Notes under the pieces: generated by a model
What the model was told of the DNA's origin: nothing
Seen by the model: only the letters and a program-made list of their open reading frames with translations
The model's database searches: none
Translations under genes and position numbers: made by a program
Part shown: positions 1 to 7,598 of the stretch, in pieces
Layout of the letters: every line of letters starts with the position of its first letter
Position numbering within the stretch: the stretch's first letter is position 1
Assembly (NCBI GenBank): GCA_025352435.1
Contig: JANXTN010000330.1
Span: 1-15,161, forward strand
Origin: Ferruginibacter sp.
GTDB lineage: Bacteria > Bacteroidota > Bacteroidia > Chitinophagales > Chitinophagaceae
Reading direction: 5' to 3'
Length of the DNA stretch: 15,161 bases

Positions 1-60
1 ATTTTCAAATAATCAAAGCTTTCGGGTGAAGGGCTGTAGATGTAACACATTGCTGCATTT

Positions 61-108
61 GCTTACGCCTGCTCATACGTAAGCTGTAATTTTTAAACAG
101 CTTTTTTT
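61..108 (+). promoter_or_regulatory. Leader with two mutually exclusive hairpins (candidate attenuator)
   Basis: Bases 61-67 (GCTTACG) pair perfectly with 78-84 (CGTAAGC). Bases 81-87 (AAGCTGT) pair perfectly with 97-103 (ACAGCTT), and a run of seven T at 102-108 completes a classic intrinsic terminator shape. The two stems share bases 81-84, so they cannot form together. This is the layout of a riboswitch or attenuator expression platform. The T run ends at the TTG start codon of the receptor gene, so a terminated transcript would carry no message. No cobalamin-riboswitch B12 box or other aptamer could be recognised in bases 1-60, and any aptamer may lie upstream of the window. Alternatively the hairpins are the terminator of an upstream gene. 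The hairpins are seen directly; the regulatory role is inference. Confidence 0.5.
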
Positions 109-2125
109 GAAACTTATTTGTTTTCATTTATTAATAATCACCATTTTACCAAATATTTTGTTTGGGCAAAAGCACGATACTTTAAGTAATGTAAAAGTAT
201 TGGCTAAAAAGAATTCAAATGTTATAGCCAATCCTACTCCCGTTCAAATATTAAACACTGTTGATGCTTCAAAAACGAATAGCCTTTCTGTAGCTGATGC
301 ATTAAAATATTTTGCGGGTGTTTCAGTGAAAGATTTTGGAGGTATTGGTGGGTTAAAGACAGTATCAGTGAGAAGCCTGGGCGCTAACCATACGGGTATT
401 TTATTTGATGGTATTGCATTAGGAAATGCGCAGGCCGGGCTTATTGATCTTGGAAAATTTTCGTTAGATAATATATATCAAATCGAATTATACAACAGCG
501 GTCCGTCCGATATACTGTCCACAGCAAAAGCATACTCTTATGCATCTGTATTGTTTTTAAAAACTTCTACAGCGTCAGAAAAACAGGATTCAATAAACAG
601 TCTCAATCTTAAACTCCAAGGCGGGTCTTTTGGCTACTTCTCTCCTTCTCTTTCAATTTATAAACAATTTAAAAAGCGGCTTTCCCTTTCTATAAATGCG
701 CAACATCAGAAAGCTAATTCCGAATACCCATACATTTCTTACGAGAACAATTATAGTCGTGTAAAGCGTACCAATTCAGATATAAAAGGATATAGAATAG
801 AATCAGATGCTGCTTTTCAGCCAAATGCAAAAAATAGAATTTCATTAAAAACATTTTTATATCAATCAGAAAGAGGCTTACCGGGTGCTATTGTGTATTA
901 CAATACTATCAGCAACCAACGGTTGAATGAAAGAGAAATGTTTGTACAGGGGGTATGGAAAAGCACCATCTCTACAAAAAGCGACTTGTTGTTCAGTACT
1001 AAATATGAGCAGAATAAAAGCTATTATCTTGATCCATCGTATCCAAACAATGTAGGTAAACTGGAAAATGAATTTCATCAAAAAGAAATATATGTATCGG
1101 GTGTTTACAGCCTCAAGTTTGATGATAATTTAAAAATGAGTTTTGCTACAGATGCTTTTAAAAATACCTTGGTGCGGACTGATATATTTGCCGATAAATT
1201 TGCAACACCTAAAAGAAATTCATGGCTTAATAACATTGCTTTTCAATGGAAAAAAAAGCAATTTGAATTTTCAGGAAATCTGCTTTATTCTATAATAAAT
1301 GAAAAAGTAAAAATTGGAGAATCGGCAAATAATTTTCATAAATTTTCTGATGGAATTGCGTTAAGCATACTACCTTTTTACAGCATTCCTTTTCGCACGA
1401 GAATATTTTATAAACATATCTTTAGGGCGCCTACTTTTAATGATTTGTATTACACAAACGTTGGGAATACCAAACTTCGTCCGGAGTTTGCTGATCAATA
1501 CAATCTTGGATTCACTTACGAAAAACAGCAGTTAGGTATTTTAAAACAATGGTCAGTTACTTCAGATGCTTATTACAATCTTGTAAACGATAAAATATTG
1601 ACTGCGCCAAGACAAAATCTTTTTCAATGGTCTGTTCAAAATATTGGTAGAGTAAAAATAAAAGGTGTTGATGTTGCCCTGCACGGCAGCTTAAGAGAAT
1701 GGAAAAACTTTCAGTTTAATGCAAACGCTACATATACTTTTCAGGATGCAAAAGATGTAGCAGACCCTTACTCCACTTTGTATAATTCACAATTATCTTA
1801 TACGCCAAAACACAGCGGTAGTGGCTCCTTCAATGTTCACTATAAACAATTTCAAATAAATTATAATCTTTTATTTTCTTCTAAACGATATAAGTCAGGC
1901 GACCAGATATCTGAAAATTTGTTGCAGTCATTTACAACAAATGACATTTCAGTTTCCTATTCTAAGAAAGCAAATAAAAATGTTTTCAAATTAATTTTTG
2001 AAGCGAATAATATTTTTGATACGCAATACGAAATCGTAAAATATTACCCTATGCCTCTTTCAAGTTACAGAATCACTTTTAATATTTCTCTTAAACAAAA
2101 TAAAAATCTATCCAATGAATTTTAA
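107..2125 (+). CDS. TonB-dependent outer-membrane receptor, BtuB-like
   Basis: An outer-membrane active transporter energised by TonB-ExbBD, 672 residues (E. coli BtuB is about 614). A signal peptide (about residues 1-20) starts at a TTG codon. No ATG or GTG lies between the upstream stop at 80-82 and this TTG, and a later start would lose the signal. The plug domain spans about residues 41-155 and includes GGIGGLKTVSVRSLGA and ILFDGIALGN, typical of BtuB-like receptors in Bacteroidota. The rest is beta-barrel, ending with NIFDTQYEIVKYYPMP and the usual alternating strand. It lacks the N-terminal carboxypeptidase-like extension of SusC proteins, which argues against glycan import. It overlaps the next gene, a BtuG-like lipoprotein, by 11 bases. 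Cobalamin is the best substrate guess by analogy with Bacteroides btuB-btuG pairs. Other small ligands such as a cobinamide or a metallophore are not excluded. Confidence 0.85.
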   Translation: MKLICFHLLIITILPNILFGQKHDTLSNVKVLAKKNSNVIANPTPVQILNTVDASKTNSLSVADALKYFAGVSVKDFGGIGGLKTVSVRSLGANHTGILFDGIALGNAQAGLIDLGKFSLDNIYQIELYNSGPSDILSTAKAYSYASVLFLKTSTASEKQDSINSLNLKLQGGSFGYFSPSLSIYKQFKKRLSLSINAQHQKANSEYPYISYENNYSRVKRTNSDIKGYRIESDAAFQPNAKNRISLKTFLYQSERGLPGAIVYYNTISNQRLNEREMFVQGVWKSTISTKSDLLFSTKYEQNKSYYLDPSYPNNVGKLENEFHQKEIYVSGVYSLKFDDNLKMSFATDAFKNTLVRTDIFADKFATPKRNSWLNNIAFQWKKKQFEFSGNLLYSIINEKVKIGESANNFHKFSDGIALSILPFYSIPFRTRIFYKHIFRAPTFNDLYYTNVGNTKLRPEFADQYNLGFTYEKQQLGILKQWSVTSDAYYNLVNDKILTAPRQNLFQWSVQNIGRVKIKGVDVALHGSLREWKNFQFNANATYTFQDAKDVADPYSTLYNSQLSYTPKHSGSGSFNVHYKQFQINYNLLFSSKRYKSGDQISENLLQSFTTNDISVSYSKKANKNVFKLIFEANNIFDTQYEIVKYYPMPLSSYRITFNISLKQNKNLSNEF

Positions 2126-3200
2126 AAAATCGAGTGTTGTTTTACTTCTTTTAGTTATTGGTTTTGCAAGCTGTAAAAAAACAGATACTTCCACTCCTGT
2201 TGCACCGGTATTATCTCCTGCAGTTGGTGAATACATACTAAGTGAGGGCAGTTTTGGTGGCAACAATACTAAGCTTGCCTTCTACACCAACAACACAGCA
2301 AATGTGAGTGGTGACTACTTTTTGCAGCAAAACCCGACGGCAACTGCAGGCTTGGGAGAGCTGGGTAACGATATAATAATTTACGGAAGTAAAATGTACA
2401 TCGTTATGAATGGATCTGGTCGAGTAACTGTGTTAAATGCAGCAAATGCCACTTTCATAAAAAATATTTCTTTCCTAAATAATAATGCTAACAAACAACC
2501 CCGATATGCTGTAGCAGCAAAGGGCAAAGTATATGTTACTTCTTGGGATAACACGGTAAGCGTTATTGATACATCAGCTCTTGCAATTGTGAAATCCATT
2601 ATTGTAGGCGCAAATCCTGAAGGAATCGCTGCCTCAGCAAATTATTTGTACGTGGCTAATTCAGGATCGTTTAATACCACGCCGGATTCTACGGTTTCTA
2701 TAATTGATTTAAATACCGAAACGGAAATTCGAAAAATTAAAGTGGGGATTAATCCAAATAAAATAGAAATCAATCCGGCCGGAAATGTGTTTGTCAGCGC
2801 CTACGGGAATTTTTCAACTATTCCTGCATCCGTCTATGTTATTAATGGAGCAACAAATACTACAAGTATAAATTTGGGTAGCGGATTTGCTTATTCCAAT
2901 ATCAGAATATTTGGAGATATAGCTTACCTATACAATAATTATGGCGGGACAGGCACTGCAAAAGTTTATAATACTGCTTCCAACACCATTGTGAGAAATG
3001 AATTTATTACAGATGGGACAGCCGTTCAAATACCTTATGGAATAAATATTGATGAGCAAAATGGTGATGTATACATTGCTGATGCAGGTAATTTTACTAC
3101 TTCAGGTAAGGTAATTTGTTATGGCAGTAATGGCGTGAAGAAATTTTCGTTTTCAACTGCTCCCGGAGTAAATCCAAATAAAATATTGTTTAAAAGGTGA
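2115..3200 (+). CDS. Surface lipoprotein with YncE/DUF5074-like beta-propeller, BtuG-like
   Basis: The 361-residue product has a lipoprotein signal ending FASC, with lipidated Cys20, so it is membrane-anchored and probably surface-exposed. The rest is repetitive in YVTN/YncE style, with blades such as KVYVTSWDNTVSVIDTSALA, STVSIIDLNTETEIRKIKVG and GDVYIADAGNF. They are separated by NPxxI turns such as GANPEGIA and GINPNKIEI. This predicts a seven-bladed propeller over about residues 40-361. In Bacteroides, BtuG is a lipoprotein of this kind, encoded beside btuB, which captures cobalamin at the cell surface and hands it to BtuB. The 11-base overlap with the receptor gene implies co-translation and a joint role. 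Ligand identity is inferred from that arrangement only. A strong terminator follows 20 bases after the stop. Confidence 0.8.
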   Translation: MNFKKSSVVLLLLVIGFASCKKTDTSTPVAPVLSPAVGEYILSEGSFGGNNTKLAFYTNNTANVSGDYFLQQNPTATAGLGELGNDIIIYGSKMYIVMNGSGRVTVLNAANATFIKNISFLNNNANKQPRYAVAAKGKVYVTSWDNTVSVIDTSALAIVKSIIVGANPEGIAASANYLYVANSGSFNTTPDSTVSIIDLNTETEIRKIKVGINPNKIEINPAGNVFVSAYGNFSTIPASVYVINGATNTTSINLGSGFAYSNIRIFGDIAYLYNNYGGTGTAKVYNTASNTIVRNEFITDGTAVQIPYGINIDEQNGDVYIADAGNFTTSGKVICYGSNGVKKFSFSTAPGVNPNKILFKR

Positions 3201-3219
3201 TAAATGTTTCTTATTATTG

Positions 3220-3256
3220 AAAATGCTCTGAAAAAATTCAGAGCATTTTATTTTTA
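3220..3256 (+). terminator. Intrinsic terminator after the btuB-btuG-like pair
   Basis: AAAATGCTCTGAA (3220-3232) pairs perfectly with TTCAGAGCATTTT (3237-3249) around a four-base A loop. A T-rich tail (ATTTTTAT) follows. It lies 20 bases after the stop codon of the propeller lipoprotein gene and should end that transcript. Confidence 0.9.
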
Positions 3257-3333
3257 TATGAATCATTTTGAATTTTTACGGTATCAAATTTGATTAGAAA
3301 AAACAGTATTTTTCAACAACTAAACAAAACGAC

Positions 3334-3528
3334 ATGAACAACTTATTTAAAACATTAATTGCAGGTTATGGTGCAAAAAAATTAGGAGGGGGGTGTTTCT
3401 CAACTGTCCTCATTTTTATAATTATTTATTGGGCATTAGGCACTTGCAATAAACCAACAAATACAAATAACAATACTCAGCAAAGAACAGGTTATGTAAA
3501 GCCTCATATTCCTGTAAGTAAGAGTTAA
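3334..3528 (+). CDS. Small one-helix membrane protein, hypothetical
   Basis: The 64-residue product starts at an ATG preceded by an A-rich leader (ACTAAACAAAACGAC). Residues 1-20 are amphipathic and glycine-rich (AGYGAKKLGGG). One hydrophobic segment at about residues 22-36 (FSTVLIFIIIYWALG) is followed by a polar tail rich in Asn, Thr and Gln. This predicts a single-pass inner-membrane protein with a periplasmic or cytoplasmic tail. Two cysteines flank the helix (C21, C38). It is isolated from the upstream unit by the terminator at 3220-3256 and ends one base before the stop of the convergent LtaS-like gene. The open frame, its leader and the coherent membrane-protein composition support a real gene. 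No function is recognised. Confidence 0.6.
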   Translation: MNNLFKTLIAGYGAKKLGGGCFSTVLIFIIIYWALGTCNKPTNTNNNTQQRTGYVKPHIPVSKS

Positions 3529-3529
3529 C

Positions 3530-5617
3530 CTATCTATTAAATTTTTTATTTTTTATAAGCCATGCTGCGGCCTGGTAAAATGATGTAGCCATCCTTACCA
3601 AACTATCATTTGTATTGGTAATGGTCGCTGCTCCTGTTTTAAAATCAGGGTTGTATTGATTCACTTTTCTCACAGGTGATTGAATTATTAATTCATTTCC
3701 TTTTATAAAACCCAGTCCCTGATAAGTACTTATAAATGCCTGTCGTTTTTCTTTAGGAGAATTTAATACGTCTTGCCCAAAGAATTTTGTAGTGTAGTTA
3801 AAGCTAAGCATTCCCAATACCGTAGGCGCAATATCAATTTGAGCAGTTAAATAATTTACCTGCATGGGTTGTATATTTTTCGGAGAAAATATGAGCATTG
3901 GAATATGGTAACCAGTTACAGGAAGTTGCACGTTACCTGCGCTGCCGGCGCAATGATCAGATACAATTATGAAAATAGTACTGTCATACCATGGCTTTGC
4001 AGATGCTTCTCTTAAAAATTTGTTTATGCAATAATCGGTGTATTTCACCGCCCCACTTCTTGATTGTGTACTCGACGGAATATCTATTCTGCCGTCGGGA
4101 TAGGTAAACGGTCTGTGGTTAGAGACCGTCATGATGTGCGTAAAAAAAGGTTTTTGATTTTTGTAGTTTCTATCAAGCGTATTTATTGCAAGTGTAAATT
4201 CATCCTCATCTGCTACGCCCCAAATATTTTGATAATGGATCTCCGCAGGTTTTATGACGTTTCTGTCAATTACCTGATAGCCGTTTCCGCTAAAAAAAGC
4301 CTGCATATTGTCAAAGTAACTATAGCCCCCATAAATATACTGCGTCACATAACCTTTGCTTTTAAACACCGATCCAAGAGTAAACATATTCGCATTATCA
4401 GGTCGTTTAATAATGCTTTGTCCAGGCACCGGCGGAAGTGATAATGTCAATGCTTCAAGTCCTCTTACTGTTCTTGTACCCGATGCATAAAGGTTTGTAA
4501 AAAACATACTTTTATCTGCGAGGGAATCCAAAAATGGGGTTATGTTTTCTGTGCTTCCAAAATGTTGCATGTAGCTTCCACTCAAACTTTCCACACTTAT
4601 TAAAACCACGTTCAGTTTATTTTCGGCTTTGCCGGAAATTATTTTCCTTTCAATATTATAAGGATCGGGGGACGTGAAAGTGCTGTTGCTGTCACTTAAT
4701 TGTTTTCTTACAATATCGAATGCCTCAGCATCTGAAATAGTTTTATAAAATTTATAAAAATCCAGATCATTATTCTGAAAGGCTACCCCAAACTGATAAA
4801 TACCATCTCCTGCTAGTTCGTTTGCAAATTCATTTTTACTGTAATGGTGCCACTTTTCCTGCACAATAAAATAAAAAAAAACGGGTAAAACTAATAACAG
4901 CAAAGCTTTTAAGGTTCTGTGTTGTATGCTTTCACAAAGCTTTGCCCAGGCAGCTATTTGTTTTCTAATAGAAAAAAGTATTGCAAACACAACAAGAAAA
5001 AGTACTATAAAAATTAAATATACCGGGTACGATTCTTTTATATTCCCAATAACCTCATTGGTGTAGATCAAATAGTCAACAGCGATAAAATTATATCTGG
5101 TAGAAAATTCTTCCCAAAAAAACCATTCACTCACTCCATTAAAAATGATGATCATGCTTGTAATCAACAGCATAATATTCATCAATACAATTCTGAATTT
5201 TATTCTTATTTCGGCCTTTACAAATGCCATCAAAATATATAATGCAAAACGAAAAATAATATAATAAAGTAAAATTTTAAAAACCTGTGCGTTAAATTCT
5301 TTCGGAATAATGTTGGTAAAAATCATTAAGCCAATTACAACAACGAATAAGGCAATTACAATAGGAATTATTTTCTTTTTGTAAATAAAATCGTTCTGTA
5401 ACCACACATATAACACAAAAGGAAGTACGGCAAATAATCCAACAGCAATATCATATAAAATTCCAATAAAAAAGGAACCTGCATATTCCGCGAAATGCAT
5501 GTGTGCATTGCTCCCTGACTGAATCATTAATGCCAGACGAAGCACGATATTAACGGCTAAAAACAGGAAAAACACAAATCCAACAGGATAAAATTTTTTA
5601 TTAAAAAGATTCAACAA
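3530..5617 (-). CDS. LtaS-type membrane sulfatase-family protein (phosphoglycerol/phosphoethanolamine transferase-like)
   Basis: The 695-residue product has about five N-terminal membrane helices (about residues 12-32, 47-72, 82-102, 112-134, 143-161) plus further hydrophobic stretches at 198-216 and 238-252. A periplasmic alkaline-phosphatase-superfamily domain (PF00884) follows from about residue 335. Metal and catalytic positions matching lipoteichoic acid synthase are visible: Glu343 in ISVES, nucleophile Thr381 or Thr383 in ASGTRTVRG, Trp466 in IWGVAD, His501 in SNHRPF, and Asp554-His555 in VSDHC. The family transfers phosphoglycerol or phosphoethanolamine head groups from phospholipids to envelope polymers. 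A diderm Bacteroidota cell has no known lipoteichoic acid, so the acceptor is unknown. The start is TTG, followed by a second TTG; no ATG occurs before Met31, and starting there would remove the first helix. It converges with the small membrane-protein gene. Confidence 0.85.
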   Translation of the reverse strand: MLNLFNKKFYPVGFVFFLFLAVNIVLRLALMIQSGSNAHMHFAEYAGSFFIGILYDIAVGLFAVLPFVLYVWLQNDFIYKKKIIPIVIALFVVVIGLMIFTNIIPKEFNAQVFKILLYYIIFRFALYILMAFVKAEIRIKFRIVLMNIMLLITSMIIIFNGVSEWFFWEEFSTRYNFIAVDYLIYTNEVIGNIKESYPVYLIFIVLFLVVFAILFSIRKQIAAWAKLCESIQHRTLKALLLLVLPVFFYFIVQEKWHHYSKNEFANELAGDGIYQFGVAFQNNDLDFYKFYKTISDAEAFDIVRKQLSDSNSTFTSPDPYNIERKIISGKAENKLNVVLISVESLSGSYMQHFGSTENITPFLDSLADKSMFFTNLYASGTRTVRGLEALTLSLPPVPGQSIIKRPDNANMFTLGSVFKSKGYVTQYIYGGYSYFDNMQAFFSGNGYQVIDRNVIKPAEIHYQNIWGVADEDEFTLAINTLDRNYKNQKPFFTHIMTVSNHRPFTYPDGRIDIPSSTQSRSGAVKYTDYCINKFLREASAKPWYDSTIFIIVSDHCAGSAGNVQLPVTGYHIPMLIFSPKNIQPMQVNYLTAQIDIAPTVLGMLSFNYTTKFFGQDVLNSPKEKRQAFISTYQGLGFIKGNELIIQSPVRKVNQYNPDFKTGAATITNTNDSLVRMATSFYQAAAWLIKNKKFNR

Positions 5618-5699
5618 CTTGTTTGTTTTAAAGAAATGATTTTTAATTAATCAGCAAGTTAATACATAGAAAGTATGTCTATTACATAATGTGTCTCAT

Positions 5700-5732
5700 A
5701 AAAAAAGCCGGTTGCTTTTACAACCGACTTTT
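5700..5732 (-). terminator. Intrinsic terminator downstream of lipA
   Basis: On the - strand, AAAAG-T-CGGTTG (5732-5721) pairs with CAACCG-G-CTTTT (5714-5703) around TAAAAG, with one internal mismatch, and a run of T follows (5706-5700). It begins 18 bases after the lipA stop and separates lipA from the LtaS-like gene downstream on the same strand. Confidence 0.85.
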
Positions 5733-5749
5733 GCAAATATTTAGCTTCA

Positions 5750-6667
5750 TTAGGCATTCAGCTTTTTTTCTTCCAACCATTTATCTCTACCCCAATTTTT
5801 TATTACGTGTTTTTCACTGTGGTAAGAAGATCTTACCAACGGACCACTCTCCACATAATCTAATCCAAGTTGGTAACCAATCTCCCTGTACTCCGCAAAT
5901 TCATCCGGATGAATAAATCTTTCAACAGGTAAATGCTTTTTGGTTGGTTGTAAATATTGTCCAATTGTAACTACATCTACCCCACTGTTGTATAAATCTT
6001 TTAAGGTCTGAACAACTTCTTCTTTTGCTTCTCCTAAACCGAGCATGATGCCACTTTTTGTGCGCATTCCACCTTCTTTTAAAATTTTCAAGGTTTCCAT
6101 ACTCTGCCAGTATTTTGCCTGTATACGAACCTGCTTTGTAAGCCGCTCTGTTGTCTCAACATTATGACTCACAACATGGGGCGCAGCATCAATAATTCTT
6201 TGAATATTATGTTTCTCAGCTTTAAAATCAGGGATCAGTGTCTCCAGCGTTGTTTCAGGATTTAAAGCATACACTGCCTTTATGGTATTCTCCCATATGA
6301 TACTACCACCGTCTTTTAATTCATCTCTATCAACAGAAGTAATTACAGCATGTTTAACTTTCATTAAATGAATTGCTTCGGCAACTCTTTGTGGTTCATC
6401 CCAATCCACGGCATCAGGTCTACCTGTGGCAACTGCACAAAATCCGCAGCTTCTAGTACAAATATTACCAAGGATCATAAAAGTAGCAGTCCCTGCACCC
6501 CAACATTCGCCCATGTTCGGACAGTTTCCGCTCTCACAAATAGTATGGAGTTTGTGCGTATCAACGAGATTTCTAACGTGTTTGTATTCTTCACCAATAG
6601 GTAATTTAACCCGCAGCCAGTTTGGTTTTTTTGTTCTTTGCTCTTCTGCTATAATAGTTGATTCCAT
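5750..6667 (-). CDS. lipA: Lipoyl synthase
   Basis: A radical-SAM enzyme that inserts two sulfur atoms at C6 and C8 of protein-bound octanoyl groups. It thereby makes the lipoyl cofactor of pyruvate and 2-oxoglutarate dehydrogenases and the glycine cleavage system. The length of 305 residues is normal. The auxiliary-cluster motif [12 protein letters not shown] (Cys44, Cys49, Cys55) and the radical-SAM motif CTRSCGFC (Cys70, Cys74, Cys77) are intact. So is the C-terminal RSSY motif (279-282), whose serine ligates the auxiliary cluster. No octanoyltransferase (lipB) gene is in the window. The gene has a candidate promoter of its own in the 43-base gap behind the outer-membrane protein gene and a clear terminator after it, so it may be transcribed alone or as the last gene of that pair. 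Confidence 0.97.
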   Translation of the reverse strand: MESTIIAEEQRTKKPNWLRVKLPIGEEYKHVRNLVDTHKLHTICESGNCPNMGECWGAGTATFMILGNICTRSCGFCAVATGRPDAVDWDEPQRVAEAIHLMKVKHAVITSVDRDELKDGGSIIWENTIKAVYALNPETTLETLIPDFKAEKHNIQRIIDAAPHVVSHNVETTERLTKQVRIQAKYWQSMETLKILKEGGMRTKSGIMLGLGEAKEEVVQTLKDLYNSGVDVVTIGQYLQPTKKHLPVERFIHPDEFAEYREIGYQLGLDYVESGPLVRSSYHSEKHVIKNWGRDKWLEEKKLNA

Positions 6668-6692
6668 ATTCAGATTATAAAAACTTAATCAC

Positions 6693-6700
6693 AAAGATAC
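6693..6700 (-). promoter_or_regulatory. Candidate Bacteroidota -7 element for lipA
   Basis: TATCTTTG on the - strand is an exact match to the Bacteroidota -7 consensus TAnnTTTG. It lies 25 bases before the lipA ATG, which would leave a leader of about 20 bases. No good TTG -33 element is seen at the usual distance upstream, so this is tentative. Confidence 0.35.
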
Positions 6701-6710
6701 AGTTGATACT

Positions 6711-7499
6711 CTATTTTCTTTTACCGAAAATAAGCGCTACATATGCTGAAAAGAAAAACTTTTCGTGTTTGGTAAAGGCCATCTGAGGAATTGCTTTGCT
6801 GTAAATTTCTGCCACCAACCCTACTTCCAATGCACTAATCATTTCATTGTATTTCCCGTAATCAAACCGCAAACCTGCTTTTGCATAAGCACCCGGAGTA
6901 ACCTTTAATTTATTGAAGCCGGTTCCAAAATTTGGCCCGCTGATGGGGTCTTGTGTTAAAAAGCGTGTACTGTCATCTGCAAGACCTTTAAAAATTTGTA
7001 TGCCGGCACTATCATAACCCAATAAATATGGTCTTAGTAAACCAAGGCTTATTCCACCCCCAACATTTGCACTTATACTAACTCCATTTTTATTGCCTTT
7101 ATTGCCAAGTAAATATTGCTGTTGCACACCCAATTTTACTGGATAGAAATAATTAATTTTTCCGTAAATAAAAGGGCCTGCATTGCTGCTTTGGCTGAAT
7201 TGTTTTTCTTCTTTGGGATGTTTTCTTTCTGAAATATCAAGTTGGAAAAGCAGTGCTTTTCTTACAGATTGTGCCCGGCCTAATTCGAGAAAACCGCCGT
7301 AACCATCGGAGGTCAATTTAATGCCTCCCAAAAAATGCTTACTATATGTTATTATGCCTTCCTCTTCCTGTTTTGCAATGGCTGTCATTCTTACTTTACG
7401 AATTTCCTTCTTCTGTTCTTTTGCGCTTTTAGTTTTTTCCTGTGCAATAAGTTGTGTAGAAACAGAGAGTATGAGAATGGAAAAAAATATTTTCTTCAT
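6711..7499 (-). CDS. Conserved outer-membrane barrel-like protein, hypothetical
   Basis: The 262-residue product has a standard signal peptide (about residues 1-20, ending QLIAQ). A strongly basic and acidic stretch follows (residues 21-48, rich in Lys and Glu). The remainder alternates polar and hydrophobic residues with many Gly and aromatic positions, for example GGIKLTSDGYGGFLELG, GAYAKAGLRFDYG and FFSAYVALIFG. This pattern fits an 8- to 12-stranded outer-membrane beta-barrel and the end resembles a final barrel strand. No enzymatic motif is seen. It lies upstream of lipA on the same strand with a 43-base gap and may be co-transcribed. A candidate promoter lies just upstream, in the gap shared with the divergent OsmC-family gene. 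Secretion and barrel fold are inferred from composition; function is unknown. Confidence 0.7.
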   Translation of the reverse strand: MKKIFFSILILSVSTQLIAQEKTKSAKEQKKEIRKVRMTAIAKQEEEGIITYSKHFLGGIKLTSDGYGGFLELGRAQSVRKALLFQLDISERKHPKEEKQFSQSSNAGPFIYGKINYFYPVKLGVQQQYLLGNKGNKNGVSISANVGGGISLGLLRPYLLGYDSAGIQIFKGLADDSTRFLTQDPISGPNFGTGFNKLKVTPGAYAKAGLRFDYGKYNEMISALEVGLVAEIYSKAIPQMAFTKHEKFFFSAYVALIFGKRK

Positions 7500-7527
7500 G
7501 TAGAGTTTTTAACTAAGTAAATTTATA

Positions 7528-7561
7528 CAAAATTATACAGTAAGCGTTCTGCTGCACAGAA
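7528..7561 (-). promoter_or_regulatory. Candidate promoter for the outer-membrane protein gene
   Basis: On the - strand, TAATTTTG (7535-7528) matches the Bacteroidota -7 element TAnnTTTG exactly. A weak -33-like TTCTG (7561-7557) sits 21 bases upstream. The predicted start of transcription lies about 20 bases before the ATG at 7499. No comparable match was found on the + strand for the divergent OsmC-family gene. Confidence 0.4.
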
Positions 7562-7598
7562 TTTAAATAACATTAATTCAAAATTAATTCTTAAAAAA

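Noticed and set aside
2..82. Open + strand frame running into the window start and stopping at 80-82, possibly the tail of an upstream gene
   Set aside because: Only 26 codons are visible, they are Cys/His/Leu-rich without a recognisable family, and the stretch overlaps the leader hairpins. It is too short to call.
1..106. Cobalamin riboswitch
   Set aside because: Expected from the downstream gene type, but no B12 box or conserved core could be found in these bases. Only the expression-platform-like hairpins are supported.
4064..4441. 125-codon + strand open frame inside the LtaS-like gene
   Set aside because: It is antisense to the conserved catalytic domain; its Arg/Lys-rich composition is what the complement of this coding sequence gives.
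5665..5680. Short inverted repeat ACATA/TATGT upstream of the LtaS-like gene
   Set aside because: It has only five base pairs in AT-rich DNA and is likely to occur by chance.
6368..6680. Two overlapping + strand open frames over lipA
   Set aside because: Both are antisense to the cysteine motifs of lipA, with no family resemblance.
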